A stretch of DNA of 64,000 nt from an uncultured Verrucomicrobiota bacterium (lineage in GTDB: Bacteria; Verrucomicrobiota; Kiritimatiellia; CAIVKH01), in contig CALKUH010000070.1 in NCBI GenBank assembly GCA_937996795.1, positions 62,001 through 126,000 on the forward strand, given 5' to 3'. The notes beneath the pieces are model-generated. The model had not been told where the DNA came from. It did no database searches and saw nothing but the letters and a program-made list of their open reading frames with translations. Positions 1 through 6,979 of this stretch are shown here, in pieces. The stretch's first letter is position 1. Each line of letters starts with the position of its first letter. The translations under genes and the position numbers were made by a program.

Positions 1-1874
1 GCCGAAACGGCGGCATCGGCCTTGCGGCTTCCGTTGCGGCGGACGAGGACGTGATCATGGTGCTGGGCAGCCGCATCAACAACTTCACGAACGTGATGGT
101 CGGCGAGGTGCGCGTCGATGACAACGCCTCGGGCGGGATTATCCTGGCCGGCGCTTCGACCACCGGGTCGGTGGATGTGGCGATTGGCGGCGGGTCGGCG
201 AGCCGGAACGGAGGCCAGGGCGTATCAATCGGACTGAGCGGCTATGAAGACGTCAGTCTGATGATGGGCGGAAGCCTGTTCGAAACACTCGGCGCGGTGA
301 ACGACTTCGCTCCCTTTGTCGCCAACGGCAATGGGGCCAACGGAATAATCGCTTCGCTCAGCAGCTCGGAGGGGTCGGCGGTGATGGGCTTCCTGGGCGG
401 TGGCGCCAGCAGCAATGCGGGCGCGGGCATGATCGCGGTTCTGTCGGGCGCTGACGGAATGACAGGCATCCTGGGGGATGTCATACCGGGCGCCGGCGCA
501 ACGCCGCTGGCGTTCAATGACAATACCGGCGCAGGGCTGATATTTACGGGTGTTGCAGGCGGCGACACGGCGACTGTGGTGGTCGGCGGGCTGGAGGCGA
601 ATCGCAACGGCGGTTCGGGCCTGACGTTCACCTTGACCTCCGCGCAGGATCTTACGTTCATCGGCGGACTCTCGGGCATCGGGGGAGAAATCGAGACCCG
701 CCGCATCCAGGCGCTGGACAACGGCGCGGCCGGGTTTGCCTATTTGGGTTCCGCCAGCTCGAACCACATGTTCTATACCAGTTGGCTTGAAGTGAATGGC
801 AACACCGACGATGGCGCCAACATCATTGTGTCGTCCGGCACGGGTGATATTGAGTTCGGTTTGGGCAACCTTCTGGGCATCGGCTCGACGATCCAGGGCC
901 AACAAGGCCTGTTCGCCTCCTCGAACGGACTCAGTGGCGCGTCCATCGCGATGGGCACCGGTGCGGGTGACATTGATATTTTCGGAGGAGAAATGGTGGC
1001 CGAGGACAACGCGGCTGACGGGATTTTCATGACGGCGGGAACAGGCGCTGGCGAAGTTAACGTCCATCTCGGCTTGGAATTGTTGGGAACCAACGCGGTG
1101 GTAGCGCCGGTCGTCGCGAATGACAACGGTGGGTCTGGTTTCGCGGCGTCGTTTGTTTCGGGAAACAGCTCGATTAACTTCTCTCTGACGGGTCTCCATG
1201 CCACCAATAATGTCGGCGGGCCGGGCCTCTCGGTGACAGTCGGGTCCGGGGGCGGCGATAGCTTGATTGAATTGGGAGTTGATTCGCTCTTCGGTCTCGA
1301 AGGGGAGATCATCACCAGTTACAACGGCGGCGATGGAGTGGTTGCCTCCGCCACATCTGGAGGCGGCGGCGTAGACATTAGACTCAATAATATTACGGCA
1401 ATCAGCAACACCAGTGCGGGTGTAGATGCATTCGCGGGGGCTGTTGGAGTCGCAGCCGTTACGCTGGATGACGTGAATGCCCGCGGGAACGGCGACTACG
1501 GTGTTTCGGCCACCGCGCTTACGCTGGCCAGCAACGCGACCATCACGGCCAACAACCTTGTGCTGAACAACAATGCGACCACGGGGGGCCTGTTCTATGC
1601 GGCGGGCGGTTTGACGGCTAACGTGACGGTCACGAACTTCACCGCCGACGGCAATGTGGACGAAGGCGTCGTCGGCGCCGTCGACGGCACCCTCGTTGCC
1701 GGCGTGCGTGTGGAAGGCACCGCCTCCGGCAATGGCGGCGTGGGCGCTGTGGCCATCGCCATTGGCACCAACTTTGCCTCGGTGGTCGTCAACAATGTCG
1801 GCGCGGGTAATGGTGGCGGCGAGGCCACCGCGACGGCCCAGAACAGCGGTACGTACCAGACCTTCCTGCCGTAG
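1..1874 (+). CDS. Repetitive Gly/Asn-rich beta-helix-like surface protein, 5'-truncated by window edge
   Basis: The frame is open from base 3, so this is the C-terminal part of a longer protein; a GTG at 51 is only an internal codon. About 620 residues are visible. They consist of degenerate repeats with the consensus N-x-N-G-G-x-G-hydrophobic stretch, such as SRNGGQGV, NGNGANGI, NRNGGSGL and NDNGGSGF. Longer repeats that carry an extra LxGLGGxI-like insert appear to alternate with shorter ones. Periodic Asn and Gly with alternating beta-branched residues fits a right-handed parallel beta-helix, as in bacterial adhesins and polysaccharide-binding proteins. Cysteine is essentially absent, as expected for a secreted protein. 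The C-terminus ends without an obvious PEP-CTERM, autotransporter or type 9 sorting domain. The fold is inferred, and the function and export route are unknown. Confidence 0.75.
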   Translation, partial: RNGGIGLAASVAADEDVIMVLGSRINNFTNVMVGEVRVDDNASGGIILAGASTTGSVDVAIGGGSASRNGGQGVSIGLSGYEDVSLMMGGSLFETLGAVNDFAPFVANGNGANGIIASLSSSEGSAVMGFLGGGASSNAGAGMIAVLSGADGMTGILGDVIPGAGATPLAFNDNTGAGLIFTGVAGGDTATVVVGGLEANRNGGSGLTFTLTSAQDLTFIGGLSGIGGEIETRRIQALDNGAAGFAYLGSASSNHMFYTSWLEVNGNTDDGANIIVSSGTGDIEFGLGNLLGIGSTIQGQQGLFASSNGLSGASIAMGTGAGDIDIFGGEMVAEDNAADGIFMTAGTGAGEVNVHLGLELLGTNAVVAPVVANDNGGSGFAASFVSGNSSINFSLTGLHATNNVGGPGLSVTVGSGGGDSLIELGVDSLFGLEGEIITSYNGGDGVVASATSGGGGVDIRLNNITAISNTSAGVDAFAGAVGVAAVTLDDVNARGNGDYGVSATALTLASNATITANNLVLNNNATTGGLFYAAGGLTANVTVTNFTADGNVDEGVVGAVDGTLVAGVRVEGTASGNGGVGAVAIAIGTNFASVVVNNVGAGNGGGEATATAQNSGTYQTFLP

Positions 1875-1897
1875 CGCGGACCCGGCCGGCCGGGGGA

Positions 1898-3061
1898 TCA
1901 ATCCTCCGGCCGCTCGCCGTGCGGGGCCATCTTGACGAGGCGGGGGTCGAAGCGGGCGAGGACCTCGACGAGGTCCGCCTGCGCGGCCATGACGGCGTGG
2001 ATGTCCTTGTAGACCATCGGCACTTCGTCCAGCCCCGCGGAAATCAGCGTGACACCGGCATCGTGCAGCGCGCGATTCGCGTCCTTCCACGACAGTGTCT
2101 TTGTGGCCTGCGTCCGGCTCATGCAGCGGCCCGCGCCGTGCGCGGCGGAGTTCATCGACTCGGGCTGTCCGCGGCCCCGCACGACAAATCCCGGCGACGC
2201 CATGGAGCCCGGGATGATCCCGAGCACGCCCGCACCCGCCGGTGTCGCGCCTTTCCGGTGCACCACCAGCTCTTCGCCGAAATGCGTCTCCTTCCACGCG
2301 AAGTTGTGGTGGTTCTCGAGGTCGAGCAGCACCGCCGCGCCGAGGTTCGCCGCGATGTGCCGGTGGATCAATGCGTGGTTCGCCGCCGCGTAGCGGCCCA
2401 TCAACTCCATCGCGTCCCAATATTCGCGCCCCTCCGCAGAATCGAGGTCGAGCCACGCGAGATGCCGCATCTCTTTCGGCAGGTCCGGATGCAGGCGCAT
2501 CGCGAGCCTGCTGTAATGGTCGCACACCGCTGCACCGGTGCCGCGGCTTCCGCTGTGGCTCAGCAGTGCGAGGTGGGCGCCGGGCGCGAGATCGCTAATG
2601 GATTGCTCAATCGTCAACACGCCGAATTCGACAAAATGGTTGCCGCTGCCGCTGGTGCCGAGCTGGGACCACGCGCGGTCGCGGTTCGCCCGTGTGACAG
2701 GACTCACCGACCAGTCGGCGTCCATCACCTCGTGCGCGCGCCGATCGCGGAAGGAGGCGCCGACGCCAAATTTTGTTTCCTCCTCGATCGCACGGATGAG
2801 GCGATCCTTTCGGCGCTCCAGCATATCGAGCGGCAGGTCGAGCACGGTGAGTTTCATCCGGCACGCGATGTCCACGCCAACCGCGTAGGGAATCACCGCG
2901 CCGCGCGTCGCGAGCACGCCGCCGATCGGGAGGCCGTACCCGACATGCGCGTCCGGCATCAGCGCGCCGGCGACCGCGACGGGCAGCCGCGACGCCGCAT
3001 CCATCTGCGCCTCGGCGTTGATGTCGATCCGGTCGCCCCATTTGCGCCACGGGGCGTTCAT
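1898..3061 (-). CDS. rtcB: RtcB family 3'-phosphate/5'-hydroxyl RNA ligase
   Basis: This GTP- and Mn-dependent RNA ligase joins 3'-phosphate or 2',3'-cyclic-phosphate ends to 5'-OH ends in RNA repair. The family signatures appear in order: MPDAHVGYGLPIGG near the N-terminus, GVDIACRM, GSGNHFVE, HSGSRGTG, ENHHNFAWKE, HRKGATPA, IPGSMASPG, and HGAGR with the guanylated His at about residue 308. The product has 387 residues, the short bacterial RtcB type. I chose the ATG at 3061 (MNAPWRKWG) because it overlaps the stop of the upstream small gene in an ATGA tetranucleotide; the open frame continues to 3205, but that part lies over the small gene. The pair is therefore probably translationally coupled. 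The gene is convergent with the beta-helix protein. Confidence 0.92.
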   Translation of the reverse strand: MNAPWRKWGDRIDINAEAQMDAASRLPVAVAGALMPDAHVGYGLPIGGVLATRGAVIPYAVGVDIACRMKLTVLDLPLDMLERRKDRLIRAIEEETKFGVGASFRDRRAHEVMDADWSVSPVTRANRDRAWSQLGTSGSGNHFVEFGVLTIEQSISDLAPGAHLALLSHSGSRGTGAAVCDHYSRLAMRLHPDLPKEMRHLAWLDLDSAEGREYWDAMELMGRYAAANHALIHRHIAANLGAAVLLDLENHHNFAWKETHFGEELVVHRKGATPAGAGVLGIIPGSMASPGFVVRGRGQPESMNSAAHGAGRCMSRTQATKTLSWKDANRALHDAGVTLISAGLDEVPMVYKDIHAVMAAQADLVEVLARFDPRLVKMAPHGERPED

Positions 3062-3288
3062 GGCGCGTGCGGCGTGTCGAGGATGCTGCGCCGTCCATGT
3101 TTGTTCGTCCAATGCGCGCATTTCTGCCACGCCATCATCTTTGGATAGGGATAGCGGCGACAGTTCCCGGTCACGACATAGGCCGTCCGCTCCCAGAACA
3201 GGCACTGTTCACAGCACGAGAGACGGATGATCTCCATGCCCGGCGGCACCGGCCCGCTGCCCTCCACCTTGCGCATCCGCAACGTCAT
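3058..3288 (-). CDS. Small Cys-rich protein coupled to rtcB
   Basis: This small protein of up to about 76 residues has the pattern CCEQCLFW, then GNCRRYPYP, then WQKCAHW. The arrangement CxxC-(x)n-GxCRRxP-(x)n-WxxCxxW resembles a family of small bacterial metal-binding or Fe-S-like proteins with four conserved cysteines. Its stop codon overlaps the rtcB start (ATGA), which argues that it is translated. The start is uncertain: Met codons at 3306, 3288, 3276 and 3237 are all possible. A TATACT sequence that could be a -10 box lies within the first codons of the longest version, which favours a later start. The function is unknown. The link to RtcB suggests a role in the same RNA-repair response, but this is inference. 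Confidence 0.6.
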   Translation of the reverse strand: MTLRMRKVEGSGPVPPGMEIIRLSCCEQCLFWERTAYVVTGNCRRYPYPKMMAWQKCAHWTNKHGRRSILDTPHAP

Positions 3289-3333
3289 GGCGGCAGTATA
3301 CCACACCGCGCGCCCTCCCGATTGCGTTCCGGC

Positions 3334-3347
3334 GTAAATCGATTTAC
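3334..3347. promoter_or_regulatory. 14-bp palindrome, likely LacI-family operator
   Basis: GTAAATCGATTTAC is a perfect palindrome with a central CG, the usual architecture of LacI-family operators. It lies 9 bp before the ATG of the LacI-type regulator at 3357, in the short gap between that gene and the divergent small-protein/rtcB pair. Autoregulation is the simplest reading. I saw no second copy in the window, so any other target lies elsewhere. Confidence 0.6.
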
Positions 3348-3356
3348 CCTCCGGAA

Positions 3357-4334
3357 ATGGCCCATGTCACGCAGACCCATCTCGCGAAGCATCTCGGCGT
3401 CTCGCAGGCGCTGGTCGCGCGCGCGCTGAAAAACGATCCGGCCGTGGCGCGGGCGACGCGCGATCGCGTGCAGGCGGAGGCGGCGCGTCTCGGCTATCGG
3501 CCCAACGTCACGGCGCGCGCGCTGTTGACCGGGCGGACGGGGCTCGTCGGCCTCTGGATTTCGCGGCCCTACGGTTCATATGCGGCGCGCCTCATTTTCG
3601 GGTTTGAAAAGCTGGCCCAGGCGGCGGGCGTGGATCTGTTGATCCGCGACCTCGGCCCGCAGGGACAGGCGGAGGAGATGACCGCGCGCCACATCGGGCT
3701 CGTGGATGGCCTGATCGTGGTGGACGCGCCGTGGCACGTCGAAACCCTGCTGCGCTCGGGCGCCTCCTCGCGTCCGTGCGTCGGGTTGGGGTCCACCATC
3801 AGTCCACGCGCCGACGGCGTCGCGGTCGATCTGTTCCGCGGCGCCGGCCAGGCGCTCAAGCACCTGCGGGAGGTCGGATGCCGTCGCATCGCCTACTTGC
3901 GGCCCGAGCACCCGCTGGGCGACCGCGAGGACCGCCGCCGCGCCTACGTGCGCGCGGTGCGCCTGCCGGAGGAGATTGCGATGGAGGACGCCACGCGCGC
4001 CGCCGCGCATGCGGCGCTCACGCGCCACCTGAAGGCGCACGGCTGTCCCGACGCGGTCTTCTGTCACAACGACGACTACGCCCTCGGCGCCTTGCGCGCG
4101 TTGCGCGAACTGAATCTGCGCGTGCCGCGCGATGTGGCGGTGGTCGGGTGCGATGGCGTCGAGGACACGGAGTACCTTGAGTCGCCGCTCACGACGATCG
4201 CGCTCCCGTTCGACGACATGTGCCGCCGCGTGTGGACCTTCCTGCGGGAGCGGATGGATGGTTATGCGGGGCGCCCCCGCCGCATCCGGCTCATGCCGGA
4301 ACTGCGCGTGCGCGGCTCATCCCTGCGCGGCTGA
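3357..4334 (+). CDS. LacI-family transcriptional regulator
   Basis: The product has 325 residues. The N-terminal LacI helix-turn-helix (about residues 4-52) reads THLAKHLGVSQALVARAL, followed by the hinge helix RPNVTARALLTGRTGLVG. The rest is a periplasmic-binding-protein-like effector domain, with the usual Asn/Asp-rich segment FCHNDDYALGALRAL and the C-terminal VVGCDGVEDTEYLESPLTTI. The hinge is followed by a typical GLVGLWIS strand. The effector is probably a sugar or nucleoside, but the sequence does not tell which. The gene overlaps the convergent galactokinase gene by 18 bp. A perfect palindrome just upstream is a candidate autoregulatory site. Confidence 0.88.
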   Translation: MAHVTQTHLAKHLGVSQALVARALKNDPAVARATRDRVQAEAARLGYRPNVTARALLTGRTGLVGLWISRPYGSYAARLIFGFEKLAQAAGVDLLIRDLGPQGQAEEMTARHIGLVDGLIVVDAPWHVETLLRSGASSRPCVGLGSTISPRADGVAVDLFRGAGQALKHLREVGCRRIAYLRPEHPLGDREDRRRAYVRAVRLPEEIAMEDATRAAAHAALTRHLKAHGCPDAVFCHNDDYALGALRALRELNLRVPRDVAVVGCDGVEDTEYLESPLTTIALPFDDMCRRVWTFLRERMDGYAGRPRRIRLMPELRVRGSSLRG

Positions 4335-5492
4335 TCCGCCGCGGATCAACGCCGATTCATCCGCCGCGCCGTCCGCGCCGGTCGTTACATAAATGGTCGG
4401 CGCATGGCCGGTTTGTTCCGCGTAGCGGCTCACCAGCCGGCGCGAAAAGTCGTCCAGGCCGGAGGCCTCCACCAGGGCCACGGCGCACCCGCCGAAGCCT
4501 GCGCCCGTCATGCGCGCGCCGCGGCACGCCGGGTGCGCGCGGGCGACATCCACGATCACGTTGAGTTCGTGGTTCGTGACCTCGAAGTCGTCGCGCAGGC
4601 TGTCGTGGCTGGCGTTCATTAAGGCGCCCAGCCGGGTCGCGTTCTGCGCCTCCATGGCCTTTGCCGCCTCTACCGTCCGGAGGTTTTCGCTGATGACGTG
4701 TTGCGCGCGCCGCCGCGCCGCCGGCTCCAGTTCGTGCGCGCGGCCATCCAGTTGCGCGAGTGTGACGTCGCGCAGTTTGGCAACGCCGAATTTGGCGGCA
4801 ACGAGCTGGCACTGCTGTCGGCGTTCGTTGTAGGCCGAACCCACGAGGCCGCGGCGCGTCATCGTGTCCATGATCACCACGGCGTGACCGGCGGGCAGCG
4901 GAACCGCCCGCGAACTCAAGTCGCGGCAGTCGATCAGCAACGCATGGCCCGCCCGGCCCACGGCCGAGATCAGCTGGTCCATGATCCCGCACTGGACGCC
5001 CACCCACTCGTTTTCCGCCCGCTGCCCCAGCCGCGCCATCGCGACCGGGTCCCACGCAATGTCCGACGCAACCTGGAACGCGCGCGCGATGGCGAGTTCA
5101 AACGAGGCCGAGGACGAGAGGCCCGCGCCCATCGGCACGTCGCAGGCGGTGACGCCCTCCCAGCCGGACAGCGCATGCCCCGCCTGCGCGAGGACGTGCG
5201 CGACGCCCTTCGGATACTCCGTCCACGACGGTCCGCCGTGCGCGACTCCGTCGAGCGGCAGGCGCAGCAGCTCCTGGTGGTCCATCGAATGCAGCATCAC
5301 CACGTGGTCGGCCCGCCGGCGCAGCGCCACCCACGTCGCGCGCTCAATCGCGATCGGCATCACAAAGCCGTCGTTGTAGTCCGTGTGTTCGCCGATGAGG
5401 TTGACGCGGCCCGGCGCGCGGACGAGGTACGCGGGGTCCGCCCCGTAGCGGGCGCGAAAATCATTCAGGACCAGTGCGGCAAGATTTGGCAT
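4317..5492 (-). CDS. galK: Galactokinase
   Basis: This enzyme phosphorylates alpha-D-galactose to galactose 1-phosphate, the entry step of the Leloir pathway. The 391-residue product has the GHMP kinase signatures: the galactokinase motif GRVNLIGEHTDYN at residues 28-40, the ATP-binding loop GAGLSSSASFELA near residue 140, and the C-terminal TGAGFGGCAVALV. Length matches the family. The start at 5492 is preceded by GGGAG. No other Leloir gene is nearby. The convergent LacI regulator is its only close neighbour. Confidence 0.95.
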   Translation of the reverse strand: MPNLAALVLNDFRARYGADPAYLVRAPGRVNLIGEHTDYNDGFVMPIAIERATWVALRRRADHVVMLHSMDHQELLRLPLDGVAHGGPSWTEYPKGVAHVLAQAGHALSGWEGVTACDVPMGAGLSSSASFELAIARAFQVASDIAWDPVAMARLGQRAENEWVGVQCGIMDQLISAVGRAGHALLIDCRDLSSRAVPLPAGHAVVIMDTMTRRGLVGSAYNERRQQCQLVAAKFGVAKLRDVTLAQLDGRAHELEPAARRRAQHVISENLRTVEAAKAMEAQNATRLGALMNASHDSLRDDFEVTNHELNVIVDVARAHPACRGARMTGAGFGGCAVALVEASGLDDFSRRLVSRYAEQTGHAPTIYVTTGADGAADESALIRGGSAAQG

Positions 5493-5540
5493 GACAACTC
5501 CCGGGGCGGGTGCCCACCACCCGCTTAAACTCCATATTTC

Positions 5541-5563
5541 ATAGGTATAAAATCGGAAGCAAG
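5541..5563 (+). repeat. Direct repeat copy 1 (ATAGGTATAAAAT box)
   Basis: The box ATAGGTATAAAATCGGAAGC plus AAG recurs at 5774-5796 with two mismatches, 233 bp further on and in the same orientation. GGTATAAAAT looks like an extended -10 element, so these could be two related promoters or the ends of a small duplicated element. Confidence 0.55.
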
Positions 5564-5623
5564 CGCAAAGTGCGCGAGGCTGCTCGGCGAACAGGGGGGG
5601 GGCGGGTGCGGGGCAAAAAAAAT

Positions 5624-5707
5624 GCGGCAGGCGTGATTGGAAGGGTGGGCCCGAAGAAGGGAATGGGGGACCACATCTTCGGATTCAACCAATCAGCGCG
5701 CTGCCGC
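5624..5707. repeat. Imperfect inverted repeat (hairpin) in the galK-OYE gap
   Basis: The left arm GCGGCAG-GCG-TGATTGG (5624-5640) pairs with the right arm CCAATCA-GCGCG-CTGCCGC (5689-5707) around a loop of about 48 nt. An A-rich run precedes the left arm and another follows the right arm. It could be an mRNA structure, or the core of a small non-autonomous mobile element bounded by the 23-bp direct repeats. Confidence 0.5.
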
Positions 5708-5773
5708 AAATCAAAAAAGATCAACAAGACCCCCGGGCGTGCAGCCCGCGCGATGTCTTATGCGCTCAAGTTA

Positions 5774-5796
5774 ATAGGTATAAAATGGGATGCAAG
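5774..5796 (+). repeat. Direct repeat copy 2 (ATAGGTATAAAAT box)
   Basis: This is the second copy of the 23-bp box at 5541-5563, differing at two positions. It lies about 100 bp before the Old Yellow Enzyme start and could serve as a promoter -10 region for that gene. Confidence 0.55.
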
Positions 5797-5896
5797 TTAA
5801 AATACGGGCGGCGGGCGCGATATTTCGGTTGGACACGCTCCGGCGGTGTAAGGAATGGGCGGCCGGGGCGAACCAATAACGAAAGGAATTTCATAG

Positions 5897-6979
5897 ATGA
5901 GCACGTTGTTGTTTAAACCGTACCCGTTGGGCCGCATGGAATTGAAGAACCGGGTGGCCATGGCGCCGATGACGCGGTGCCGCGCCACGCCGGATCATGT
6001 GCCCACGCCGCAGATGGCGGAGTACTACCGGGCCCGCGCGTCCGCCGGGCTGATCATCACCGAGGGGACCGCGCCGTCCCCCGACGGGCTGGGCTACGCG
6101 CGCATCCCCGGTTTGTTCACCCCGGAGCATGTGGCCGCATGGCGCAAGGTGACGGAGGCGGTGCATGGCGCGGGCGGCCGAATTTTTGTGCAACTCATGC
6201 ATACGGGCCGGGTGGCCCATGCGTTGAACATGCCCGCCGGCGCGCGCGTGCTGGCGCCGTCCGCGATCACGCAGCCGGGTGAGATGTGGACCGACGCGCA
6301 GGGCATGCAGCCGCACGCCGCCCCCGAGGCGATGAGCGCGGCCGACATCGAGCAGGCCATCCACGCGTTTGCCGATGCGTCGGCGAAGGCCATCGAGGCC
6401 GGGTTCGATGGCGTGGAACTGCACGGCGCGAATGGCTACCTGATCGACCAGTTTCTCAATACGTCCTCCAACCAGCGCACCGACCGCTGGGGCGGGTCCG
6501 TGGAAAATCGCGTCCGCTTCCCGATCGACGTCGCGCGCGCCGTGGTGGCGCGCATCGGCGCGGAGCGCACGGGGCTGCGCCTCTCGCCGTATGGCGTGTT
6601 CAACGACATGAAACCGGATGCCGACATGGACGCGGTCTATGAGCGGCTCGCGGCGGAGGCATCCGCGCTGCGCCTCGCGTACCTCCACGTCCTCGACCAC
6701 AGCCCGCTGGGCGCCCCGCCGGTCCCGGATTCCGTGAAACAGAAAATCCGCCGCTCGTTCGGCGGCACGATCATCCTCGCGGGCGGCTATGATCGCGCCC
6801 GCGCGGAGGCCGATCTTCAGGCGGGACACGGTGAACTGATCGCCTTCGCGCGTCCGTTCATTTCAAACCCGGATCTGGTGCGTCGTCTGCGCGAGGAGCT
6901 TCCGCTCGCCACGCCGGACGCCGGCACCTTCTACACGCCGGGCGAGAAAGGATACACCGATTACCCCGTCCACGCCTGA
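5897..6979 (+). CDS. Old Yellow Enzyme family flavin oxidoreductase (alkene reductase)
   Basis: The product has 360 residues, the NemA/N-ethylmaleimide reductase type. These FMN enzymes use NAD(P)H to reduce activated alkenes, quinones or nitro compounds in the cytoplasm. Family landmarks are the N-terminal NRVAMAPMTRCRA, the FMN-contacting GTAPSP, the active-site HGANGYLIDQFLN followed by SSNQRTDRWGGSVENR, and the phosphate-binding LAGGYDRARAEADL. In the active-site motif HxxN occupies the usual substrate-binding positions. An AAAGGA ribosome site lies 10 bp before the ATG. The following gene overlaps its end, so the two form an operon. Confidence 0.92.
   Translation: MSTLLFKPYPLGRMELKNRVAMAPMTRCRATPDHVPTPQMAEYYRARASAGLIITEGTAPSPDGLGYARIPGLFTPEHVAAWRKVTEAVHGAGGRIFVQLMHTGRVAHALNMPAGARVLAPSAITQPGEMWTDAQGMQPHAAPEAMSAADIEQAIHAFADASAKAIEAGFDGVELHGANGYLIDQFLNTSSNQRTDRWGGSVENRVRFPIDVARAVVARIGAERTGLRLSPYGVFNDMKPDADMDAVYERLAAEASALRLAYLHVLDHSPLGAPPVPDSVKQKIRRSFGGTIILAGGYDRARAEADLQAGHGELIAFARPFISNPDLVRRLREELPLATPDAGTFYTPGEKGYTDYPVHA

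Larger units (their letters stand above)
5493..5896. other. 404-bp intergenic region with repeats and a hairpin, no convincing gene
   Basis: This region lies between the divergent galK and Old Yellow Enzyme genes. It holds two direct copies of a 23-bp AT-rich box and, between them, a long imperfect inverted repeat (listed separately). Short open frames exist on both strands, but they have low-complexity composition and no recognisable protein, so I do not call a gene. A Shine-Dalgarno-like AAAGGA lies just before the downstream start at 5897. Confidence 0.6.

Noticed and set aside
1875..1897. CCCGGCCGGCCGGG palindrome as bidirectional terminator
   Set aside because: It has no loop and no T-run, and such GC palindromes are expected by chance at this GC content.
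225..2525. 766-residue open frame on the minus strand
   Set aside because: It is antisense to the beta-helix gene and out of frame with rtcB, with Arg/Ala-rich low-information sequence typical of high-GC shadow frames.
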